DNA from: Nonomuraea sp.
GTDB taxonomy: Bacteria > Actinomycetota > Actinomycetes > Streptosporangiales > Streptosporangiaceae
Assembly (NCBI GenBank): GCA_013362835.1
Contig: JABFVJ010000150.1
Coordinates: forward strand, 1 to 22,446
Length of the DNA: 22,446 bases
Reading direction: 5' to 3'
Part shown: positions 8,112 through 15,304 of the stretch, piece after piece
Position numbering within the stretch: the stretch's first letter is position 1
Layout of the letters: every line of letters begins with the position of its first letter
The notes under the pieces: model-generated
The model's database searches: none
What the model was told of the DNA's origin: nothing
What the model saw: the letters and a program-made list of their open reading frames with translations, nothing else
Program-made: the position numbers and the translations under genes

Positions 8112-9079
8112 ACGCCGGTGCGCCGCCCCAGCTCGGCGAGGTGGGCGGCCACGTCGAGCCCCTTGGCGGCGGCCCACGCGTCGTCGTGGTACGTCGCCAG
8201 GTGCCGCTCGGCGGCGTCACCGACCAGCGAGACGACCGTGCCGCCCTCTCCCCTGGCCCGCATGCGCTCGACCAGCTCCAGCGCGGCCCACAGGGCGGTG
8301 CCCGACGAGCCGCCCACGGGCAGCCCTGTGACGTGCCTGATGTGCCGGGCCGCCGCCACGCTCGCCGCGTCGGGCACCGGCACCACCAGGTCGACGAGGT
8401 CGGCCCGGAAGCCCGGCTCCACGCGCGGCCGGCCGATGCCCTCGATCCGCGAGGGCATGCCGGTGGAGTAGTCGGGCACGTCGAGAGTCCAGCCCGGGAA
8501 ATATGCGGAATTATCGGGATCGGCTACGGCGACCCGGCAGCCCATCCCCCGGGCCAGGGCCCCGAGCGCGGCCGAGGTCGCGCCGGTGCCGGCCCCGGTC
8601 ACCACCCACGTCGGCCGCACCTGCGCGAACAGCTCGCCGGCCAGGTCGTGGGGCGCCGCCCGGCCGAACTGGTCGAGGAAGTGGCCCTCGATCCTCCTGG
8701 CCGCGTCGTAGATGGCCAGGGGCGGGGTGACGAACCTGCACTCGCCGCCCAGCTCCTCCACCGCCCGCGCCCGCGCCTGGTCGCGCCTGCCCGGCATGAC
8801 CGCGATGTAGGGCAGGCCGAGCCGCCGGGCGAACCACGCCTGCGCGACCGCCGCGTTGCCGCCGGTGGCCTCCACCACGGTGGCGCCCTCGGTGACCAGG
8901 CCGTCGAGCACGGCCTGGCGGAACAGCGCCCTGGCGTGCCGGTGCCGCAGGCTCCCCGTGGGCTGCCCGGACTCGTCCTTCAGCAGCAGCCGCACGCCCG
9001 GGGCCTGGACCGGGAAGTCGATCAGCCTGGTCGGCGGTCCGGCGGCCAGCACGTCGAGCGCGCGCGTGTTCCAGCTCAC
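8108..9079 (-). CDS. Cysteine-synthase-like fold-type II protein lacking the PLP lysine
   Basis: Protein of 323 residues that follows the O-acetylserine sulfhydrylase/cystathionine beta-synthase fold-type II family throughout. It has KDESGQPTGS (34-43), an ATGGN segment in the substrate-loop position, TGAGTG, a GGSSGT segment, and SLVGDAAERH near the C-terminus. In the family the Schiff-base lysine follows GSx (GS-V/L-K-D/H-R). Here the codon at 8945-8947 is CGG, giving GSLRHR with Arg45. The only other lysines are Lys34, a separate conserved position, and one near the C-terminus. Normal PLP chemistry is therefore doubtful. The start is GTG at 9079 with a weak ribosome site, 23 nt after the MBL-fold gene, so it is probably the last gene of the gabD2 operon. 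It could be a pseudoenzyme, a regulator, or a divergent enzyme. Confidence 0.88.
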   Translation of the reverse strand: MSWNTRALDVLAAGPPTRLIDFPVQAPGVRLLLKDESGQPTGSLRHRHARALFRQAVLDGLVTEGATVVEATGGNAAVAQAWFARRLGLPYIAVMPGRRDQARARAVEELGGECRFVTPPLAIYDAARRIEGHFLDQFGRAAPHDLAGELFAQVRPTWVVTGAGTGATSAALGALARGMGCRVAVADPDNSAYFPGWTLDVPDYSTGMPSRIEGIGRPRVEPGFRADLVDLVVPVPDAASVAAARHIRHVTGLPVGGSSGTALWAALELVERMRARGEGGTVVSLVGDAAERHLATYHDDAWAAAKGLDVAAHLAELGRRTGV

Positions 9080-9102
9080 CCGACCACCATGTCAGGCCGG
9101 CG

Positions 9103-9843
9103 TCAGGAAAGCTCCACGCTTTCGCCAGGGGCGAGCAGGGTGAAGCGGTCGCCGAGCCCCGCGAACGCCTTCTCCAGCGTGTCCCTGCCCTGGGTGAAGT
9201 GCGCCCACTGCTCGAAGTGCAGCGGCACCACGTGGCGGGCGCCCAGGATGTCGGCGGCGGTGACGACGTCCTCGCTGGTCAGCGTGAGGAACCCGGACAC
9301 CAGCGGCGTACGGGCCCCGCCCGCGAACAGCAGCGCCACGTCGACGCCGGGGAACCGCCCGGCCACCTCGCGCACGACGTCGAGCGAGGCGTTGTCGCCG
9401 CTCACGTAGACGGTCGGCAGCCCTTCGCCGCTGAGCACGAAGCCGGTGACCTCGCCCGTCAGGTGCTCGGTGCCGTCGGGGCCGTGCTGGGCGGGCACGC
9501 CGGTCACCCGCAGCGGGCCGACCTCGACCTCGTCCCAGTTGGGCAGGGCCCGCACCGGCGCGCCCACGCGCTCGGCGGCCGACCCCGTGGACAGTGCCAG
9601 CGGCGCCGAGGCCAGGAGCGCCCGCCCGGCCGTGTCGAGGTTGTCGGGGTGCTGGTCGTGCGAGAGCAGCACGACGTCGACGTGGCCCACCTCGTCGGGG
9701 CCGAAGGCGGGGCCGGCGGTCTTCGTCAGCGCCCTGTTGCCGACCGGGTGGTCGCCGGGCGGGTCGAACGTCGGATCGATCAGCAGCCGCAGGCCGCCCA
9801 GCTCGATGACGGCGGTCGGCCCACCGGCGTAACGAATCTTCAT
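9103..9843 (-). CDS. Metallo-beta-lactamase-fold hydrolase with altered metal motif
   Basis: Protein of 246 residues with an MBL fold: early strand LLIDPTF (20-26), SHDQHPDN (61-68) in the place of the HxHxDH motif, then His120 (VPAQH), Asp150 (YVSGD) and His209 (VPLHFEQW). The first motif departs from the canonical spacing. Relative to HxHxDH, His65 and Asp67 align, but the first His becomes Asp63 (or is displaced to His62) and the last becomes Asn68. Similar LLSHDQHxDNLD proteins occur in actinobacteria as far as I recall, so this is a subfamily trait rather than damage. The ATG at 9843 overlaps the GMC stop (ATGA), indicating translational coupling. Function is unknown; its operon suggests action on an aldehyde- or ester-pathway intermediate. 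Confidence 0.88.
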   Translation of the reverse strand: MKIRYAGGPTAVIELGGLRLLIDPTFDPPGDHPVGNRALTKTAGPAFGPDEVGHVDVVLLSHDQHPDNLDTAGRALLASAPLALSTGSAAERVGAPVRALPNWDEVEVGPLRVTGVPAQHGPDGTEHLTGEVTGFVLSGEGLPTVYVSGDNASLDVVREVAGRFPGVDVALLFAGGARTPLVSGFLTLTSEDVVTAADILGARHVVPLHFEQWAHFTQGRDTLEKAFAGLGDRFTLLAPGESVELS

Positions 9844-11528
9844 GTCCGTGAACGACACGGCGGACCGGCCGGATATTCCACCTGCCGGAGCGCGGCGGGA
9901 GCGTGCGCCGGGACGGCCGGGCGGCGAGGGGGGACCGGGGACAGGCGGACGTACGGCGAGCCGGGGGCCGGTCGCGGGTCGGGCTCGCCCGCGTTGGGCC
10001 AGAGGGACATCGCGCGCTCGGCCTGCGCGGTGATGGTCAGCGACGGGTTGACGCCGAGGTTGGCGGAGACGGCCGAGCCGTCCACGATGTGCAGGCCGTC
10101 GTGGCCGTACACGCGGTGGTAGGCGTCGATCACACCGGTCTCGGGCGAGTCGCCGATCGCGCAGCCGCCGAGGAAGTGGGCCGTGGTCGGGATGTCGAAC
10201 AGGTCGAGCCACGTGCCGCCGGGCAGCCCGCCGATCTCCTCGGCCGCGTGCCGCACCGCCTCGTGCCCGGCCGGGATCCAGGTCGGGTTGGGCTCGCCGT
10301 GGCCGCGTGAGGAGCGCAGGCCCCAGCGGGTGCGCCTGATGGTGATCGAGTTGTCCTTGGCCTGCATGACCAGCGCGATGATCGTCCGTTCTGACCAGCG
10401 GCGCAGGTCGAGCAGGCGCAGCGCGCGCAGCGGGCGGGCGGCGATCTCGCGGGCGAGGGCGCGCACGCGCGGCTGGCCGCCGTCCACGAGCAGCGTGCGG
10501 AGCAGGCCCATGGCGTTGGAGCCGTCGCCGTAGCGCACGGGCTCGATGTGGGTCTCGGCGTCGGGGTGGATGGAGGAGGTGATGGCGACGCCGGTGTTGA
10601 GCTTCTCGCCGCCCGCCGAGGTGCGCTCGAAGCCGAGCAGGGCCTCGGAGTTGGTCCTGGTCAGGGCGCCCAGTCTGGGCGACAGGCCGGGGAGTTCGCC
10701 GGTGTCGCGGAGTTTGTGCAGCAGGCGCTGGGTGCCGTACGTGCCGGCCGCGAAGATCACCTGCTTGGCGGTGAACGACCTGCGGCGCAGCGCCGAGCCC
10801 GTCCTGCGGGCGGTCACCTCGTAGCCGCCGGCCGGCAGCGGGCGGACCGAGGTGACCGTGCACTCGGCGTAGACGCGGGCGCCCGCCTGCTCGGCCAGGT
10901 GGAGGTAGTTCTTGATCAGCGTGTTCTTGGCGCCGTGGCGGCAGCCGGTCATGCACTGGCCGCACTCGACGCAGCCGCGCCGGGCCGGCCCCGCGCCGCC
11001 GAAGTACGGGTCGACGCCGTCCTCGCCGAAGTAGACGCCGACCGGGGCCAGGTGGAAGGTGTCGCCGACGCCCATCTTCTCCGCGACCCTGCGCATGACG
11101 GCGTCGGCCGGGGTGAAGGTGGGGTTGGTGACCGCGCCCAGCATGCGTCTGGCCTGGTCGTAGTAGGGGGCGAGCTCCGACTTCCAGTCGGTGATGCCGG
11201 CCCACTGCGGGTCGCGGAAGAACGGGTCGAGCGGCTCGTACAGGGTGTTGGCGTAGACGAGGGAGCCGCCGCCGACCCCGGCTCCCGCCAGCACCATGAC
11301 GCCGGTGCCGGGCTCGCCGCGCAGCACGTGGATGCGCTGGATGCCCTTCATGCCGAGCCAGGGCGCCCACAGGAAGTCGCGCAGCTTCCACGAGGTGGCG
11401 GGCAGGGTGGACTCGTCGAAGCGGCGGCCGGCCTCCAGCACGCCGACCTTGTACCCCTTCTCGCTCAGCCGCAGCGCCGACACGCTGCCGCCGAACCCCG
11501 ACCCGATGACCAGGACGTCGAAGCTCAC
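9840..11528 (-). CDS. GMC-family FAD-dependent oxidoreductase
   Basis: Flavoprotein of 562 residues, expected to oxidise an alcohol or sterol-like substrate. The N-terminal FAD-binding motif GSGFGGS is at 9-15. A Cys-rich segment, CVECGQCMTGCRHGAKNTL, is typical of the cholesterol-oxidase/alcohol-oxidase branch. The C-terminal GMC signature region contains DIPTTAHFLGGCAIGDSP and VNPSLTITAQAERA. The start is taken as GTG at 11528, since it overlaps the gabD2 stop by 4 nt (GTGA), has GGAGG at 11540-11544, and begins directly with the FAD-binding strand (SFDVLVIG). An earlier in-frame start (11582) would add 18 polar residues inside gabD2 and is less likely. The Pro/Arg-rich tail after about residue 525 looks unstructured. 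It is the middle gene of an operon with the aldehyde dehydrogenase, which could oxidise its aldehyde product (inference). Confidence 0.93.
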   Translation of the reverse strand: MSFDVLVIGSGFGGSVSALRLSEKGYKVGVLEAGRRFDESTLPATSWKLRDFLWAPWLGMKGIQRIHVLRGEPGTGVMVLAGAGVGGGSLVYANTLYEPLDPFFRDPQWAGITDWKSELAPYYDQARRMLGAVTNPTFTPADAVMRRVAEKMGVGDTFHLAPVGVYFGEDGVDPYFGGAGPARRGCVECGQCMTGCRHGAKNTLIKNYLHLAEQAGARVYAECTVTSVRPLPAGGYEVTARRTGSALRRRSFTAKQVIFAAGTYGTQRLLHKLRDTGELPGLSPRLGALTRTNSEALLGFERTSAGGEKLNTGVAITSSIHPDAETHIEPVRYGDGSNAMGLLRTLLVDGGQPRVRALAREIAARPLRALRLLDLRRWSERTIIALVMQAKDNSITIRRTRWGLRSSRGHGEPNPTWIPAGHEAVRHAAEEIGGLPGGTWLDLFDIPTTAHFLGGCAIGDSPETGVIDAYHRVYGHDGLHIVDGSAVSANLGVNPSLTITAQAERAMSLWPNAGEPDPRPAPGSPYVRLSPVPPRRPAVPAHAPAALRQVEYPAGPPCRSRT

Positions 11529-13030
11529 TTGAGCCTGAGCCTCCGCATCGTCTTCAGCGTGCCGGTCAGCACGTTCGCCCACGTCTCGTACGTCAGGTCG
11601 AACGGCGGCTCGAAGCCCAGCCAGGACGCCTGCGAGGCCACGGTCTTGGACTCGGTGTACCGCAGCAGGCCCTCGGCGCCGTGCCTGCGGCCGAGGCCCG
11701 AGGACTTCATGCCGCCCATGGGCGCGTCGTAGGAGGCGTAGGCCGAGCCGTAGCCCTCGTTGATGTTGACCGTGCCGGCCTTGATCCGGGCGGCGAGCGC
11801 GCGGCCGCGCGGCCGGCTGGAGGTCCAGACGGAGGCGTTCAGGCCGTAGACGGTGTCGTTGGCCAGCTCGGCCGCCTCCTCGTCGGAGGTGAAGGGGTAG
11901 AGGGCGACCACGGGCCCGAACGTCTCGTTACGGCACAGGTCCATGTCCTCGCGTACGCCGGTGAGCACGGTCGGCTCGTAGAACAGCGGCCCGAGGTCGG
12001 GCCTCGCCTTCCCCCCGGTCAGCACGGTCGCGCCCTTGGCCACGGCGTCGTCCACGTGCGCGCTGACCGCGTCGAGCTGACGCTGTGAGGTGAGCGACCC
12101 CATCTGCACCGACCAGTCGTGCCCGGCGCCGAGCTTGAGGTTCCCGACCTGCTTGACGAGGCGCGCGGCGAAGTCGTCGAAGACGGACGCGTGCACGTAC
12201 AGCCGCTCGATGGACAGGCAGAGCTGGCCCGCGTTCGTGAAACAGGCCCGGATCGCCCCCTGGACGGCGAGCGCCACGTCGGCGTCGTCGAGCACCACCA
12301 TCGGGTTCTTGCCGCCGAGCTCCAGCGAGCAGCCGATGAGCCGCTTGGCCGCCTCCTCGGCGATCTTCCTGCCGCCCCTGGTCGATCCGGTGAACGCCAC
12401 GTAGTCGGCGTCGTCGAGCAGCGCGTCGCCGATCTCGGCTGGCTCGCCCAGCACGACCTGCCAGATCTCGCGCGGCATGCCCAGCTCGGCCAGCAGGTCG
12501 ATGGTCCACAGCGTGGACATCGCGGTCTGCGTGTCCGGCTTGTGGACGAGCGCGTTGCCGGCGAGGAGCGCGGGGACCGCGTCGGTGACGCCGAGCGAGA
12601 GCGGGTAGTTCCACGGGGAGATCAGCGCGACCACGCCCTTGGGCTGGCGCAGCTCGGCCACGCGGGTGGCGCCGGGGAAGATGCCCTTGCGCCCGCGTGG
12701 GGCGAGCAGGCCGGGGGCGCGTCTGGCGTAGTAGAGGCTGCAGCCGGCCACGTCGAGCACCTCTTCGAAGGCGTGCTTGCGGGCCTTGCCGGTCTCGTTC
12801 TGGACGATGTCGAGAATCTCGTCCCTGCGGTCGAGTATCGCGTCGTGCAGCAGCAGGAACGGTCTCGCCCGCGCCGCCGCCGGTCTGGCCGCCCACTCGG
12901 CCTGGGCCGCCCTGGCCCGCTCGTAGGCGAGGCGTACGTCGTCGGCCGTGGAAATGGGCAGCTCGGCGAGGGGCTCGCCGGTGAAGGGCGCGGTGATCTC
13001 CCGGGTCTTGCCGCTGGACGTCACGTGCAT
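11525..13030 (-). CDS. gabD2: Succinic semialdehyde dehydrogenase, GabD2 type
   Basis: NAD(P)-dependent aldehyde dehydrogenase of 501 residues. Catalytic residues are visible: Asn141 in SPWNYP, Lys164 in HKPDT, the general base Glu237 in LELGGKNP, and nucleophile Cys271 in NAGQLCLSIERLYV. The segments GGKARPDLGPLFYEPTVLT and APMGGMKSSGLGRRHG closely resemble mycobacterial GabD2 as I recall it, hence the name. Substrate range in this group is not limited to succinic semialdehyde. The ATG at 13030 has no Shine-Dalgarno but lies 6 nt after a TATCCT hexamer, suggesting a leaderless mRNA. It is the first gene of a minus-strand unit that continues into the GMC, MBL-fold and cysteine-synthase-like genes, with the GMC start overlapping its stop. 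Confidence 0.92.
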   Translation of the reverse strand: MHVTSSGKTREITAPFTGEPLAELPISTADDVRLAYERARAAQAEWAARPAAARARPFLLLHDAILDRRDEILDIVQNETGKARKHAFEEVLDVAGCSLYYARRAPGLLAPRGRKGIFPGATRVAELRQPKGVVALISPWNYPLSLGVTDAVPALLAGNALVHKPDTQTAMSTLWTIDLLAELGMPREIWQVVLGEPAEIGDALLDDADYVAFTGSTRGGRKIAEEAAKRLIGCSLELGGKNPMVVLDDADVALAVQGAIRACFTNAGQLCLSIERLYVHASVFDDFAARLVKQVGNLKLGAGHDWSVQMGSLTSQRQLDAVSAHVDDAVAKGATVLTGGKARPDLGPLFYEPTVLTGVREDMDLCRNETFGPVVALYPFTSDEEAAELANDTVYGLNASVWTSSRPRGRALAARIKAGTVNINEGYGSAYASYDAPMGGMKSSGLGRRHGAEGLLRYTESKTVASQASWLGFEPPFDLTYETWANVLTGTLKTMRRLRLK

Positions 13031-13036
13031 GCCAGA

Positions 13037-13042
13037 AGGATA
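13037..13042 (-). promoter_or_regulatory. Probable -10 element of gabD2 (leaderless layout)
   Basis: On the minus strand this is TATCCT, matching TANNNT, with exactly 6 nt between it and the gabD2 ATG. No ribosome site is present in the short leader. The -35 region is not recognisable. It shares the 73-bp divergent gap 13031-13103 with the kinase promoter. Confidence 0.5.
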
Positions 13043-13069
13043 TTCCGCTTGGCTACCGGCGGGTAGTTT

Positions 13070-13097
13070 TTGCGGAATCGCGGGGTAGGGCCAGAAT
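13070..13097 (+). promoter_or_regulatory. Probable promoter of the kinase gene (leaderless layout)
   Basis: TTGCGG (13070-13075), a 16-nt spacer and CAGAAT (13092-13097), followed by 6 nt and the kinase ATG at 13104. The distance places the transcription start at the start codon, and no Shine-Dalgarno is seen. Both hexamers are imperfect. Confidence 0.4.
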
Positions 13098-13103
13098 CCT
13101 CTT

Positions 13104-15272
13104 ATGCCATCGTTCGCTCCGCTACGTCCCGGAGATCCACAGACTCTGGCGGGCCTGGGTCTCCTCGGCAGGCTTGGCGAGGGCGGCCAGGGCGTCGTCT
13201 ACCTCGCCAAAGATCATTCCGGCACGCACGTGGCCGTCAAATGGCTGCGGCCCGACCTCTCCGGCGACGACGTGAGCGTCGAGCGGTTCCTGCGCGAGGT
13301 CCAGGTGGCCCAGCAGGTGGCGCCGTTCTGCACCGCGGCCGTCCTCGGCACCGGCGTCGAGCAGGATCGGCCGTACATCGTCAGCGAGTTCATCGAGGGG
13401 CCCTCGCTCCAGCGGGTGGTGCAGGAGGAGGGGCCGCGCACCGGCTCCACGCTGCACCGGCTGGCCATCGGCACCGCGACCGCGCTGGCCGCCATCCACC
13501 AGGCCGGGATCGTGCACCGCGACTTCAAGCCCGCCAACGTCATCCTGGGGGCCGACGGGCCGCGGGTGATCGACTTCGGCATCGCGCGGGCGCTCAACGC
13601 GACCTCGACGATCAGCAGCATGGTCGTGGGGACTCCGTCGTACATGCCGCCCGAGCAGATCATGGGGCACACGGTCGGTCCGGCGGCCGACATGTTCTCG
13701 TGGGCGAGCGCCATGGTCTACGCCGCGTCGGGGCGGGCGCCGTTCGGCAGCGACACCATGCCCGCGGTGATCAACCGGGTGCTCAACCAGCAGCCCGACC
13801 TCGGCGTGCTCGACGGCGCGCTGCGTGACGTGGTGGCCGCGTGCCTGCTCAAGGACCCGGCGCAGCGGCCGACGGCCGAGCAGGTGATCATGCGCCTGCT
13901 GCAGCACCCGATGCCCGCCAACTCGGCCATCCTCGCGGCGGCCGCCGCCGAGGCCGTGCCCGCGCCGCCGCCGCCCCAGCCTCAGCACGGGCCTCAGCAC
14001 GGGCCCATGACCGGGCCGGTGCCGGGCGCGCAGCATCCCGGTCCCATGACCGGGTCCGTTCCTGGCGGGTCGCCGTACCAGCAGCCGCAGCAGCAGTGGC
14101 ATCCGCCGTCGCCGTACGCGCAGCCCACGCATCCGAGCGTCTACCAGCAGCAGCCGCGCAAGAAGAGCAGAGCGCCGCTGATCATCGGCGCCACGCTCGG
14201 GGTCGCCTTATTGGTGCTCGCCGGTCTCGTCGTGCTCATCCGCTCCGGCAAGTCCGCCACCCTGGCCTCCGGCGAGACGACCCCCACGGCCACGCCGCCG
14301 ACCGTCAGGGACACCCCGGCCCCCACCCCGACGCCCACGCCGACGCAGCCCGTCGTCCCGAAGGCGGGCGCGAGAAGGTCGCTCCCCGGCGCCACGATCG
14401 GCCTGTACGAGAACCGCGCCGACGCGATCGTCCTGACCTCCTACGAGGTCTACGACAAGAAGAAGGAGGACTGGACCGACTACGCCAGGGACTCCCTGCA
14501 CGGCCCGTACAGGAAGTACGCCGGCAACTGGGAGTCGAACGTCTCCCCCGGCGGCCGCTACCTGGTCACCAGAGGCCGCAACTACACCGACGACAATTAC
14601 GACTACATCATCGTCACCGACCGCCAGAGCGGCGACCGCAGCACGATCAAGACCGTCCGCGACCCGCTGATCTCCAGCGTCCGCGCCTGGTCGAAGGACG
14701 GCACCAAGATCCTGCTCAACATCGAGAAGAAGACCGGCAGCACCTGGACCTACCCCGGCTTCGTCATCGTGGACGTCGCCACGAAGAAGGCCAGGGTCGT
14801 CACCGTCGACGACACCGACGTACGCAAGACCGCCTTCGGCTGGGACGGCGACGACGACGGCGTGGTCAACGCCTTCGGCCCGGAGAAGAACAGGAACCTG
14901 CGCTTCTTCGACGCCCAGGGCAAGAAGACCCGCGACGTACGCTCGATCGGCACCCTCCCCGCCGGCACCCAGGACATCTTCTCCCCCGACGGCAAGCTGT
15001 TCCTCTCCGACTGTCCCAATGGCAGCGACGGCGACTCCTGCCTGTGGGACGCCGAGTCCGGCGAGCGCGTCCGCAAGTTCTCCTCCGACTGCGACAAGGT
15101 GCTCGGCTGGTACGACGACGCCCACCTGTACTGCTGGGAGCAGGACAACAACACCAACGACGAGATCCAGGTCGTCGACTTCAAGGGCACGCTGCTCCGC
15201 AAGATCCTCGAAGTGCCCGACACCGTCGACTTCAGCCCGGTGTTCACCGTGAACCCGCCCAAGGGCTCCTGA
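13104..15272 (+). CDS. Transmembrane Ser/Thr protein kinase with extracellular propeller-like domain
   Basis: PknB-style receptor kinase of 722 residues. The cytosolic kinase domain spans about 15-268, with glycine loop GEGGQGVVY (25-33), Lys46 in AVKW, catalytic Asp140 in HRDFKPAN, DFG at 157-159 and MPPEQ (181-185) in place of the usual APE. A Pro/Gln-rich linker (about 285-352) includes a tandem QHGP repeat. One membrane helix lies at about 358-379, then a Thr/Pro-rich stalk (390-418). The outer domain, about 430-722, holds repeated SPGGRYLV, SKDGTKILL and SPDGKLFLS motifs typical of TolB/WD40-like propellers. All core catalytic residues are present, so it should be active. The beta-propeller lipoprotein gene follows after about 32 nt, probably in the same operon. 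The ligand is unknown; envelope or extracellular sensing is inferred. Confidence 0.95.
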   Translation: MPSFAPLRPGDPQTLAGLGLLGRLGEGGQGVVYLAKDHSGTHVAVKWLRPDLSGDDVSVERFLREVQVAQQVAPFCTAAVLGTGVEQDRPYIVSEFIEGPSLQRVVQEEGPRTGSTLHRLAIGTATALAAIHQAGIVHRDFKPANVILGADGPRVIDFGIARALNATSTISSMVVGTPSYMPPEQIMGHTVGPAADMFSWASAMVYAASGRAPFGSDTMPAVINRVLNQQPDLGVLDGALRDVVAACLLKDPAQRPTAEQVIMRLLQHPMPANSAILAAAAAEAVPAPPPPQPQHGPQHGPMTGPVPGAQHPGPMTGSVPGGSPYQQPQQQWHPPSPYAQPTHPSVYQQQPRKKSRAPLIIGATLGVALLVLAGLVVLIRSGKSATLASGETTPTATPPTVRDTPAPTPTPTPTQPVVPKAGARRSLPGATIGLYENRADAIVLTSYEVYDKKKEDWTDYARDSLHGPYRKYAGNWESNVSPGGRYLVTRGRNYTDDNYDYIIVTDRQSGDRSTIKTVRDPLISSVRAWSKDGTKILLNIEKKTGSTWTYPGFVIVDVATKKARVVTVDDTDVRKTAFGWDGDDDGVVNAFGPEKNRNLRFFDAQGKKTRDVRSIGTLPAGTQDIFSPDGKLFLSDCPNGSDGDSCLWDAESGERVRKFSSDCDKVLGWYDDAHLYCWEQDNNTNDEIQVVDFKGTLLRKILEVPDTVDFSPVFTVNPPKGS
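13980..14003 (+). repeat. Tandem 12-bp repeat in the kinase linker
   Basis: cctcagcacggg occurs twice back to back (13980-13991 and 13992-14003), encoding PQHG-type repeats in the juxtamembrane linker. A looser GPMTGxVPG repeat follows. The length of such linkers is likely variable between strains. Confidence 0.7.
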
Positions 15273-15304
15273 ACCATCCCGCCCGCGCAGCCGTCATGGA
15301 GGGC

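Noticed and set aside
9103..11391. A single fused protein of MBL fold with a long N-terminal part
   Set aside because: The upstream part is the wrong frame of the GMC gene; the MBL protein starts cleanly at 9843 on an ATGA overlap.
13036..13044. The 9-mer ggatattcc occurs here and again near 9872
   Set aside because: The second copy is inside the coding tail of the GMC gene and no further copies or symmetry support a regulatory site.
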